This document shows, in pieces, positions 18,797 through 26,392 of a stretch of 64,000 bases of DNA. Origin of the DNA: Litchfieldella rifensis (GTDB lineage Bacteria > Pseudomonadota > Gammaproteobacteria > Pseudomonadales > Halomonadaceae). Under the pieces are notes generated by a model. That model was not told where the DNA came from and searched no databases. It saw only the letters and a list, made by a program, of their open reading frames with translations. The translations under genes and the position numbers were made by a program. Position 1 is the stretch's first letter. Each line of letters starts with the position of its first letter. Where the stretch lies: positions 62,001 to 126,000 of the forward strand of contig NZ_JBHRUG010000026.1 of the NCBI RefSeq assembly GCF_042646605.1. Direction: 5' to 3'.

Positions 18797-19531
18797 ATGG
18801 CACAAGTCAATATGCGTGACCTGCTCAAGGCAGGCGCCCACTTCGGCCACCAGACCAAGTACTGGAACCCGAAGATGAGCAAATTCATCTTCGGTGCGCG
18901 CAACAAGATTCACATCATCAACCTCGAGCACACCCTGCCGGCGCTGAATGAAGCGGTCGATGTGGTCGAGAAGATGGCTGCCGCCAACAACAAGATCCTG
19001 TTCGTGGGCACCAAGCGCAGCGCCAGCAAGATCATCAAGGAAGAGGCGAACCGGGTAGGCATGCCCTTCGTCAACCATCGCTGGTTGGGCGGCATGCTGA
19101 CCAACTACAAGACCATCCGCGTTTCCATCAAGCGTCTGCGCGAACTCGAAGCGATGCATGAAGACGGCACCTTCGACAAGCTGACCAAGAAGGAAGTGCT
19201 GATGGCGACCCGCGAGCAGGACAAGCTCGAGCGTTCCGTGGGCGGCATCAAGGAGATGGGCGGTCTGCCCGACGCGCTGTTCGTGATCGACGTCGACCAT
19301 GAGCGCATCGCCATCAACGAAGCCAACAAGTTGGGCATCCCGGTCATCGGTGTGGTCGATACCAACTCCGACCCGGATGGCGTCGATTACGTGATCCCCG
19401 GCAACGATGACTCCATCCGTGCCATCCAGATCTACGTGCAGGCCATCGCCGATGCCTGTGCCAAGGCGAAGGAAGGTCGTCCCGATGAATTCGTCGAAGT
19501 CTCCTCCGAGACCAACGAAGTCGCCGAGTGA
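18797..19531 (+). CDS. rpsB: 30S ribosomal protein S2
   Basis: 244 residues. Starts MAQVNMRDLLKAGAHFGHQTKYWNPKM, the canonical S2 N-terminus, with AGGAG at 18786-18790. Conserved segments HIINLEHTL, FVNHRWLGGMLTN and IPVIGVVDTNSDP are all present. The tail is acidic. First gene of a rpsB-tsf unit separated by an internal terminator. Confidence 0.98.
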   Translation: MAQVNMRDLLKAGAHFGHQTKYWNPKMSKFIFGARNKIHIINLEHTLPALNEAVDVVEKMAAANNKILFVGTKRSASKIIKEEANRVGMPFVNHRWLGGMLTNYKTIRVSIKRLRELEAMHEDGTFDKLTKKEVLMATREQDKLERSVGGIKEMGGLPDALFVIDVDHERIAINEANKLGIPVIGVVDTNSDPDGVDYVIPGNDDSIRAIQIYVQAIADACAKAKEGRPDEFVEVSSETNEVAE

Positions 19532-19609
19532 TGTCACCGCACCTGCCCTGACTGTCACAACGGTGCGCCAGACTGGCTGGGCCGCCATGACAGGCGGGGT
19601 GGGTGGGAA

Positions 19610-19630
19610 GGGGGCTTTGGCCCCCTTTTT
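19610..19630 (+). terminator. Intrinsic terminator/attenuator between rpsB and tsf
   Basis: GGGGGC (19610-19615), loop TTTG, GCCCCC (19620-19625), followed by TTTTT (19626-19630). A textbook Rho-independent terminator in the 171-bp gap. In Escherichia coli partial termination between rpsB and tsf is known; here it would similarly lower tsf relative to rpsB, unless tsf has its own promoter. Confidence 0.88.
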
Positions 19631-19702
19631 CCCGCCGCCTTCATCCGGCCCGCGGGATGCGTTTCCCCCCGAATACCGACGTCAAATCTAGAGGTTACTA
19701 TC

Positions 19703-20572
19703 ATGGCAGCTATTAGCGCGTCTCAGGTCAAGGAACTGCGCGAGCGCACCGGACTCGGCATGATGGAGTGCAAGAAGGCACTCACCGAGGCCGGTGGCGA
19801 TATCGAGAAGGCCATCGAGGACCTGCGCAAGAATTCCGGCCTCAAGGCCGCCAAGAAGGCCGGCCGTACCGCCGCCGAAGGGGCCGTCGTCACCCGCGTT
19901 GCCGAAGATGGCAGCTACGGCGTGATGCTGGAGGTCAATTCCGAGACCGATTTCGTCGCCCGCGACGAGAACTTCACGGCATTTGCCGACAAGGTGCTGG
20001 CCAAGGTCTTCGAAGCCAAGTCCGACGATATCGCCGCCATCATGGCCGGCGAGCTGGAAGAGACTCGTGAGCAGCTGGTGCAGAAGATCGGCGAGAACAT
20101 CTCCGTGCGTCGTGCCTGTGTCGTCGATGCGCCGCAAGGCGGCCTGGTCGGCGAATACGTCCATGGCGGCCGTATCGGCGTGCTGACCCTGCTCTCCGGC
20201 GGTTCCGCCGAGGTGGCCAAGGACGTCGCCATGCACGTCGCCGCCATCAATCCGGCCGTGGCGCGCCCCGAAGACATGCCCCAGGAACAGCTCGACAAGG
20301 AGAAGTCGATCATCCTGGCCCAGCCCGACATGGCCGGCAAGCCGGCGGAGATCGCCGAGAAGATGGTTCAGGGCCGCCTGAAGAAGTATCTGGCCGAGAA
20401 CAGCCTGACCGAGCAGCCCTTCGTCAAGGACCCGAACCAGAGCGTAGCCGCCTACGTCAAGGCAGCCGGCGGTGAAGTGGTCGGTTTCGTGCGCTTCGAA
20501 GTGGGCGAGGGCATCGAGAAGGAAGAGGTTGATTTTGCCAAGGAAGTGATGGAACAGGCTCGCCGTAGCTGA
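19703..20572 (+). CDS. tsf: Elongation factor Ts
   Basis: Nucleotide exchange factor for EF-Tu. 289 residues. The N-terminal UBA-like domain carries RTGLGMMECKKAL, followed by a core with the TDFVAR signature (EVNSETDFVARDE). Start ATG 19703 has GAGGT upstream. The C-terminal half includes the coiled-coil region DMPQEQLDKEKSII. Normal family length, no oddities. Confidence 0.97.
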   Translation: MAAISASQVKELRERTGLGMMECKKALTEAGGDIEKAIEDLRKNSGLKAAKKAGRTAAEGAVVTRVAEDGSYGVMLEVNSETDFVARDENFTAFADKVLAKVFEAKSDDIAAIMAGELEETREQLVQKIGENISVRRACVVDAPQGGLVGEYVHGGRIGVLTLLSGGSAEVAKDVAMHVAAINPAVARPEDMPQEQLDKEKSIILAQPDMAGKPAEIAEKMVQGRLKKYLAENSLTEQPFVKDPNQSVAAYVKAAGGEVVGFVRFEVGEGIEKEEVDFAKEVMEQARRS

Positions 20573-20596
20573 GGTCCGATCTTCCAGGTTCGTGAT

Positions 20597-20618
20597 GGCG
20601 TGCGCGCGAGCGCACGCC
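20597..20618 (+). promoter_or_regulatory. GNRA-capped hairpin between tsf and pyrH
   Basis: GGCGTGCGC (20597-20605) pairs perfectly with GCGCACGCC (20610-20618) around a GCGA tetraloop. No T run follows, so an mRNA-processing or stability hairpin, or a partial terminator, is more likely than a strong terminator. Confidence 0.6.
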
Positions 20619-20699
20619 TTCGTGTATCCGTCTGACGGTTTTTGCCAGCCGTCGATTGAAGCGCCAGAATTCCCGACGACGTGTCAAGGAGACCTGCCC

Positions 20700-21476
20700 A
20701 TGCCCTCATCCCCGGAGTATCCCGCCGCTGCGGAACGTAGCAGCAAGGCCGAGCGCGGTGCCAAGTCGAAGTACAAGCGTATTCTGCTCAAGCTGTCCGG
20801 CGAAGCCCTGATGGGTGAACATGATTTCGGTATCGACCCCAAGGTCCTCGACCGCATGGCGCTGGAAATCGGCCAGCTGGTGGGTATCGGCGTGCAGGTG
20901 GGTATCGTGGTGGGAGGAGGAAACCTGTTCCGCGGCGCGGCGCTGAACGAGGCCGGCATGGATCGCGTCACCGGTGACCACATGGGGATGCTGGCCACGG
21001 TGATGAATGCGCTCGCCATGCGCGATGCGCTGGAACGTTCCAACATCCGTTCGCGAGTGATGTCGGCGATTCCCATGAGTGGCGTGGTCGAACATTACGA
21101 TCGTCGCACCGGCATTCGCTACCTGACCTCGGGAGACGTGGTATTGTTTTCCGCCGGAACCGGTAATCCGTTCTTTACCACGGATTCGGCGGCCTGCCTG
21201 CGTGGTATCGAGATCGATGCCGATGTGGTGGTCAAGGCCACCAAGGTGGATGGGGTCTACGACAAGGACCCGGTCAGGTACCCCGATGCAGTGAAATACG
21301 AGCGCCTGACCTACGATGAAGTGCTTGACCAGAAACTTGGCGTGATGGATTTGACCGCTATCTGCCTGGTGCGGGACCATGACATGCCAGTTCGTGTCTT
21401 CGACATGAACAAGCCTGGGGCGCTGCTGAATCTGGTCGTGGGTGGCAAGGAAGGCACGCTGATAGATAGAGGGTAG
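20700..21476 (+). CDS. pyrH: UMP kinase
   Basis: Phosphorylates UMP to UDP. From ATG 20700 it is 258 residues, with AAGGAG at 20685-20690 fixing the start. A longer frame from 20592 would run through the GNRA hairpin. Amino-acid-kinase fold: RILLKLSGEALMG, the GGGNLFRG nucleotide loop and SGDVVLFSAGTGNPFFTTD. The first 20 residues (MPSSPEYPAAAERSSKAERG) are a low-complexity extension relative to E. coli PyrH. frr follows after 4 bp. Confidence 0.96.
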   Translation: MPSSPEYPAAAERSSKAERGAKSKYKRILLKLSGEALMGEHDFGIDPKVLDRMALEIGQLVGIGVQVGIVVGGGNLFRGAALNEAGMDRVTGDHMGMLATVMNALAMRDALERSNIRSRVMSAIPMSGVVEHYDRRTGIRYLTSGDVVLFSAGTGNPFFTTDSAACLRGIEIDADVVVKATKVDGVYDKDPVRYPDAVKYERLTYDEVLDQKLGVMDLTAICLVRDHDMPVRVFDMNKPGALLNLVVGGKEGTLIDRG

Positions 21477-21480
21477 AACC

Positions 21481-22038
21481 GTGATCAACGAGATCAAGAA
21501 AGACGCCGAATCGCGCATGAAGAAGAGCCTAGACGCCCTCCATGCCAACTTCAACAAGATCCGAACCGGCCGCGCGCATACCAGCATCCTGGATTCGGTG
21601 ACCGTGGACTATTATGGTTCGCAGATGCCGATCAACCAGGTGGCCAGCATCAACGTCGAGGATGCGCGCACCCTGTCGGTGGTGCCTTGGGAAAAGAGCA
21701 TGGTGCCCAAGGTGGAAAAGGCCATCATGACGTCCGATCTGGGTCTGAATCCGGCGACGGCCGGCAGCGTGATTCGCGTACCGATGCCGATGCTCACCGA
21801 GGAGACCCGCAAGGGCTATATCAAGCAGGCGCGCAGTGAGGCCGAGGGTGCCCGGGTCGCGGTACGCAACGTGCGGCGCGATGCCAACAGCGACATCAAG
21901 GCACTACTCAAGGAGAAGGAAATCTCCGAGGACGAGGAGCACCGTGCCGAGGACGAGATCCAGAAGCTGACCGACAAGTACATCGCTGAGATCGACAAGC
22001 TGCTGGAAGCCAAGGAACATGATCTGATGCAGGTCTGA
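21481..22038 (+). CDS. frr: Ribosome recycling factor
   Basis: 185 residues, the exact family size. GTG start at 21481, four bases after the pyrH stop. Conserved KIRTGRAHTSILD and VDYYGSQMPINQVA near the N-terminus and the long helix RNVRRDANSDIKALLKEKEI. Splits post-termination ribosomes with EF-G. A terminator-like hairpin follows. Confidence 0.97.
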   Translation: MINEIKKDAESRMKKSLDALHANFNKIRTGRAHTSILDSVTVDYYGSQMPINQVASINVEDARTLSVVPWEKSMVPKVEKAIMTSDLGLNPATAGSVIRVPMPMLTEETRKGYIKQARSEAEGARVAVRNVRRDANSDIKALLKEKEISEDEEHRAEDEIQKLTDKYIAEIDKLLEAKEHDLMQV

Positions 22039-22044
22039 GGACAG

Positions 22045-22071
22045 GCGGACGCTTGCGTCCGCTGCCTTTTT
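22045..22071 (+). terminator. Terminator-like hairpin between frr and uppS
   Basis: GCGGACG (22045-22051), loop CTTG, CGTCCGC (22056-22062), then TGCC and TTTTT (22067-22071). It lies 7 nt after the frr stop and only about 18 nt before the uppS start, so it may attenuate, not insulate. Confidence 0.7.
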
Positions 22072-22088
22072 CCTCCATGCGAGACCCC

Positions 22089-22862
22089 ATGACTTCACCG
22101 CAGTCTTCCAAGTCCCGGCAGTGCGACCTCTCGCATTGCGGGCCGCCACGGCATGTGGCGATTATCATGGATGGTAATAACCGCTGGGCCCGTGCCCGGG
22201 GGCTGTCCAGTGTGCGCGGTCACCGTGCAGGTGTGGAATCCGTTCGCGCCGTGATTCGTCGTGCCGCCGAGCGCGGCGTCGAAACCCTGACGCTGTTCGC
22301 CTTCTCCAGCGAGAACTGGAAGCGACCCGCCGCCGAGGTCAGTGCGTTGATGGAGCTGTTCCTGATGGCGCTCAAGCGTGAGGTCAAGAAGCTCCATGAG
22401 CATGACATCCGCCTGACGGTCATCGGCGCACGCGAGGGCTTTTCGTCGTCGATCCAGAAGCATATCACGCGTGCCGAGCACCTCACCCGCGACAATCGCG
22501 GCATGCACCTGGTGATCGCCGCCAATTACGGCGGGCGCTGGGACATCGCTCAGGCGGCGCGGCGCCTGGCCGAGCGAGTCGAGGCCGGCGAGTTGACAGC
22601 CAGCGAGATCGACGAGCGCTCGCTGGATCGAGAGACCTGCCTGGCCGACGAGCCGCCGGTGGACCTGTGCATTCGCACCAGTGGTGAACAGCGAATCTCC
22701 AACTTCCTGCTGTGGCAACTGGCGTATGCCGAGTTCTACTTCACGCCACTGCTGTGGCCGGATTTCAATGGTGAGGCCTTCGATCTGGCCATCGACGACT
22801 TTTGCCGGCGGCAGCGCCGCTTCGGCATGACCGACGAACAGATCGAGGCGCAGGGTGCTTAG
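22089..22862 (+). CDS. uppS: Undecaprenyl diphosphate synthase
   Basis: cis-Prenyltransferase making the C55 carrier for peptidoglycan and O-antigen. 257 residues from ATG 22089; alternative ATGs at 22053 and 22077 overlap the terminator hairpin and add unlike residues. Catalytic Asp in IIMDGNNRWARARG, FAFSSENWKRP, and the C-terminal DLCIRTSGEQRISNFLLWQ are intact. Its last 8 bp overlap cdsA, indicating translational coupling. Confidence 0.94.
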   Translation: MTSPQSSKSRQCDLSHCGPPRHVAIIMDGNNRWARARGLSSVRGHRAGVESVRAVIRRAAERGVETLTLFAFSSENWKRPAAEVSALMELFLMALKREVKKLHEHDIRLTVIGAREGFSSSIQKHITRAEHLTRDNRGMHLVIAANYGGRWDIAQAARRLAERVEAGELTASEIDERSLDRETCLADEPPVDLCIRTSGEQRISNFLLWQLAYAEFYFTPLLWPDFNGEAFDLAIDDFCRRQRRFGMTDEQIEAQGA

Positions 22863-23652
22863 ACAACGCGTACTGACAGCGTTGATATTGGTGCCGCTGG
22901 CGCTGGCCGGCCTGTTCGGGTTGAGCGGCGCCCCCTTTGCCCTGTTTACCGGTGCCATCGTGCTGCTTGCGGCATGGGAATGGGTCAATCTGGCTGGATT
23001 CGAGGCCGCGAAGGTGCGACTGGTGGGGGTGGCGAGCGTCGCATTGGCCATGCTGCTGTTGTGGGGCAGCGGCGCGGCGCATGCCGTCTGGCCGCTATGG
23101 CTGGGGGCTATCGGCTGGCTGGCCAATCTCTATTGGATCGTGCACTACCCCGAACGGCAGGAACAGTGGAGGGCACGCCCTCGTCGTCTAGTGATGGGGC
23201 TATGGATATTGTTGCCCTGCTGGGTGGGTTTCATCGCGCTGCGCGACAGCGGCGCCGAATGGCTGCTGTTCGTGCTGCTGCTGGTGTGGTGCGCCGATAC
23301 CGGCGCCTATTTCGCCGGTCGCGCCTTCGGTCGACACAAGTTGGCGCCGCGAGTCAGTCCTGGCAAGTCCTGGGAGGGCGTGCTGGGCGGCATGGCGGCC
23401 GCGACGCTGCTGGCGCTGGTCTTTGCGGTGTGGCTGGGGCTAAGCGTCGGCCAGACCCTGGGTCTGGTGGTAATCACCCTGATCGTGACCCTGGTCTCGG
23501 TGCTTGGTGATCTGCAGGAGAGTATGCTCAAGCGTCTCCGCGGCATCAAGGATTCCAGCGCCTTGCTGCCGGGTCATGGCGGTGTGCTCGACCGCATCGA
23601 CAGCCTGACGGCAGCGGTGCCGGTCTTCGCCCTGTTGCGGCTATGGATATGA
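22855..23652 (+). CDS. cdsA: Phosphatidate cytidylyltransferase
   Basis: Integral inner-membrane enzyme making CDP-diacylglycerol. 265 residues, GTG start at 22855 inside the end of uppS. Multiple hydrophobic helices and the CDS signature KRLRGIKDSS...PGHGGVLDRID (about residues 225-250) with its metal-binding aspartates. dxr follows directly. Confidence 0.95.
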   Translation: MLRQRVLTALILVPLALAGLFGLSGAPFALFTGAIVLLAAWEWVNLAGFEAAKVRLVGVASVALAMLLLWGSGAAHAVWPLWLGAIGWLANLYWIVHYPERQEQWRARPRRLVMGLWILLPCWVGFIALRDSGAEWLLFVLLLVWCADTGAYFAGRAFGRHKLAPRVSPGKSWEGVLGGMAAATLLALVFAVWLGLSVGQTLGLVVITLIVTLVSVLGDLQESMLKRLRGIKDSSALLPGHGGVLDRIDSLTAAVPVFALLRLWI

Positions 23653-23679
23653 GTGCTCATGCTTGAAGCGAGGCCCGAC

Positions 23680-24879
23680 ATGACTGGCGCTTTCCACCGC
23701 CCCCAGGCGGTCACCGTGCTGGGGGCCACCGGTTCGATCGGTGCCAGCACCCTGGATGTGATTACCCGCCATCCCGGTCGTTATCGGGTGTATGCCTTGA
23801 CTGCGCACCATTCCCGAGAGCGGTTGGCACAGCTATGCCTGGCGCACCGACCGGCAAGGGCGGTGCTGGCCGCGGAAGACGATGCCACCTGGCTGCGTGC
23901 ACGACTGGGCGAGGCCGGCCTTGCCACCGAGGTGCACTGGGGCGAGGCGTCCCTGATCGAAGTGGCCCAGTCGAGTGAAGTGGATGTGGTGATGGCAGCC
24001 ATCGTGGGGGCCGCCGGCTTGCTGCCGACGCTCGCCGCGGTGCGCGCCGGCAAGCGGGTGTTACTGGCCAACAAGGAGGCCCTGGTGATGTCGGGGGCCC
24101 TGTTCATGGAAGCCGTGGAACGCCATCGTGCCATATTGATGCCCATCGATTCCGAACATAATGCCATCTACCAGTGTCTACCCGCTGAGCATCGCGGCGG
24201 ACTTGCCCGTATCGGGGTCACGCAACTGCTGTTGACGGCCTCCGGCGGTCCTTTCCTGGGCTGGCATCGCAGCCACCTGGCGGCAGTGACTCCCGACCAG
24301 GCTTGTGCCCACCCCAACTGGGCGATGGGGCGCAAGATCTCGGTGGACAGTGCCACTCTGATGAACAAGGGGCTGGAATTGATCGAGGCCTGCTGGCTGT
24401 TCGACGCCCGACCCGACCAGGTGCAGGTGGTCGTGCATCCGCAGAGTGTGATCCACTCCATGGTCGCCTACGGCGACGGCTCGGTGATCGCCCAGCTCGG
24501 CAATCCGGACATGCGTACGCCGATCGCCTATGGCCTGGCCTGGCCGGAGCGCATCGAGGCCGGGGTCGAGGCGCTGGACCTGTTCCAGGTGGCGCGGCTG
24601 GACTTCCAGGCAGCCGATGAGGAGGCTTTCCCTTGCTTGCGCCTGGCCCGTGAGGCCATGGCCGCAGGGGGAACCGCACCGGCGGTGCTCAATGCCGCCA
24701 ACGAAGTGGCGGTAGGGGCCTTCCTGGCGGGACGGTTGACGTTCACCGGTATCGCCGAGGTGGTCGAGCAAGTGCTCGATGCCTGTCCACGGCAGGTCGC
24801 AGAGGAACTCGAGGTGATTCTCGAGGAGGATCGTCGGGCGCGCTGCCGTGCCGAGCGTTCTCTGGAACGCTATCGCTAG
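23680..24879 (+). CDS. dxr: 1-Deoxy-D-xylulose 5-phosphate reductoisomerase
   Basis: Second step of the MEP isoprenoid pathway. From ATG 23680 (GCGAGG nine bases upstream) the protein is 399 residues, the family norm. GTG 23653 and ATG 23659 are possible earlier starts. NADPH site LGATGSIGASTLDV near residue 14; MPIDSEHNAIYQCL and TASGGPFLGW metal and substrate segments intact. Context with uppS fits polyprenyl supply. Confidence 0.95.
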   Translation: MTGAFHRPQAVTVLGATGSIGASTLDVITRHPGRYRVYALTAHHSRERLAQLCLAHRPARAVLAAEDDATWLRARLGEAGLATEVHWGEASLIEVAQSSEVDVVMAAIVGAAGLLPTLAAVRAGKRVLLANKEALVMSGALFMEAVERHRAILMPIDSEHNAIYQCLPAEHRGGLARIGVTQLLLTASGGPFLGWHRSHLAAVTPDQACAHPNWAMGRKISVDSATLMNKGLELIEACWLFDARPDQVQVVVHPQSVIHSMVAYGDGSVIAQLGNPDMRTPIAYGLAWPERIEAGVEALDLFQVARLDFQAADEEAFPCLRLAREAMAAGGTAPAVLNAANEVAVGAFLAGRLTFTGIAEVVEQVLDACPRQVAEELEVILEEDRRARCRAERSLERYR

Positions 24880-24891
24880 GAGAACCGAAAT

Positions 24892-26247
24892 ATGGGCGTG
24901 ATCCAGAATGTGTTGGCGGTGATCGTGGTGCTGGGGCTGTTGATCACCTTCCATGAGTTTGGCCATTTTTGGGTCGCCAGGCGCTGTGGCGTCAAGGTGC
25001 TGCGCTTCTCGGTGGGCTTCGGCAAGCCGATCTGGTCGCGTATCGATCGTCACGGAACCGAATTCGCCGTGGCCGCCATCCCGCTGGGGGGGTACGTCAA
25101 GATGCTCGACGAGCGTGAGGCCCCGGTTGCCCCCGCCGAGCAGGACCAGGCCTTCAACCGCAAGGATGTGTGGCAACGCATCGCCATCGTCGTTGCCGGC
25201 CCCTTGGCCAACTTCCTGCTGGCCGTCGTCGCCTACTGGCTGCTGTTCGTGGTCGGCACCTCCGCGGTGGCACCGGTAATCGGCAGTGTGGCGCCCGGGT
25301 CGCCGGCCGAGCAGGGTGGGCTGGAGCCCGGGCAGGAGATCGTTGCGGTACAAGGGGAGGCGGTGCGTTCCTGGGATGACGTCAACCTCAAGCTGGTGGC
25401 GGCCATTGGCGCTCGTGGCGAATTGCGCGTGAGCGCTCGTGATGAGGGTGATAGCCAGGCACAGGAGTACCGTCTGCCGGTGGATGGCTGGTTGGTGCGT
25501 CAGGACCCGCCGCAGCCTCTGCCGAGCTTGGGGGTGACACCCTGGCGACCGCCCTTGCCGGCAGTGCTGGGCCAGGTGATCGATGGCGAAGCCGCTGCCG
25601 AGGCCGGGTTGCAGGTCGGTGATGAGATCCTTGCCGTGAATGGGGAACGCATCGATGACTGGATGCATTTCGTCGATCTGGTTCGGGCCAACCCCGGCGA
25701 GACGTTGACGCTGGAAGTCGCACGTGGCGAGCAGCGTCTGTCGCTCGAACTCACGCCAAGGCGCAACGAGATCGACGATGGTCATGCCATTGGTTATATC
25801 GGGGCCGGTGCCGAGCCGGTAGAGTGGCCCGAGGAGTATCTTCGCGAGATCCGTTACGGCCCCGTGGCCGCGGTAGGGCAATCGCTATCGCGCACCGGTG
25901 AGATGACGTTGCTGACCTTGGATGCCATTCGCAAGATGTTCGTCGGTCTCATCTCGCCATCCAATCTGTCGGGGCCGATTACTATCGCCCGTGTTGCCGG
26001 TGACTCGGCACGTACCGGGGTGGAGAGTTTCGTCGGCTTTCTGGCGTACCTGTCGATCAGCCTGGGAATTCTCAACCTGTTGCCGATTCCGGTCCTCGAC
26101 GGCGGCCATCTCGCTTATTACCTGATCGAAGTGGTGCGCGGCAAGCCGGTGTCCGAGCGGGCCCAGGCACTGGGGCTGCGGATCGGGCTGGCCCTGGTCG
26201 GCGGCTTGATGTTGATGGCGCTTTACTTCGATTTGATGAGGCTGTGA
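24892..26247 (+). CDS. rseP: Site-2 zinc metalloprotease RseP
   Basis: Intramembrane protease that cleaves RseA-type anti-sigma factors and remnant signal peptides. 451 residues. HEFGH at 21-25 in the first membrane helix, two PDZ-like domains in the middle (for example AEQGGLEPGQEIVAV and AEAGLQVGDEILAVNGE), and the third zinc ligand in NLLPIPVLDGGHL near the C-terminus. Twelve bases after dxr. Paired with bamA downstream, as is usual. Confidence 0.96.
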   Translation: MGVIQNVLAVIVVLGLLITFHEFGHFWVARRCGVKVLRFSVGFGKPIWSRIDRHGTEFAVAAIPLGGYVKMLDEREAPVAPAEQDQAFNRKDVWQRIAIVVAGPLANFLLAVVAYWLLFVVGTSAVAPVIGSVAPGSPAEQGGLEPGQEIVAVQGEAVRSWDDVNLKLVAAIGARGELRVSARDEGDSQAQEYRLPVDGWLVRQDPPQPLPSLGVTPWRPPLPAVLGQVIDGEAAAEAGLQVGDEILAVNGERIDDWMHFVDLVRANPGETLTLEVARGEQRLSLELTPRRNEIDDGHAIGYIGAGAEPVEWPEEYLREIRYGPVAAVGQSLSRTGEMTLLTLDAIRKMFVGLISPSNLSGPITIARVAGDSARTGVESFVGFLAYLSISLGILNLLPIPVLDGGHLAYYLIEVVRGKPVSERAQALGLRIGLALVGGLMLMALYFDLMRL

Positions 26248-26317
26248 TCGAGGTGGTGCGGCGTGGCCACCACCCAATCGCCAGGGGGCAGGAAGCCCGA
26301 GGCTCGCGCCTTCGGCC

Positions 26318-26345
26318 TTGTCAGTCACCCTCCCCAATGTATAAG
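26318..26345 (+). promoter_or_regulatory. Sigma-70-like promoter upstream of bamA
   Basis: TTGTCA (26318-26323), 16-nt spacer, TATAAG (26340-26345). The match to the -35 is 5 of 6. It would start a transcript near 26352, 40 nt before the bamA start, giving the BAM and lipid A genes a promoter independent of the upstream genes. Confidence 0.65.
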
Positions 26346-26392
26346 GTGCCTGTTTGACACGCGGGCAGACCCAACTCGAGCGAATCGACTGC

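Noticed and set aside
24178..25881. 567-codon open frame antisense to dxr and rseP
   Set aside because: It spans two clear genes on the other strand and has no family resemblance.
26354..26392. Upstream start for bamA
   Set aside because: It would place 13 charged residues before a clear signal peptide; ATG 26393 is the natural start.
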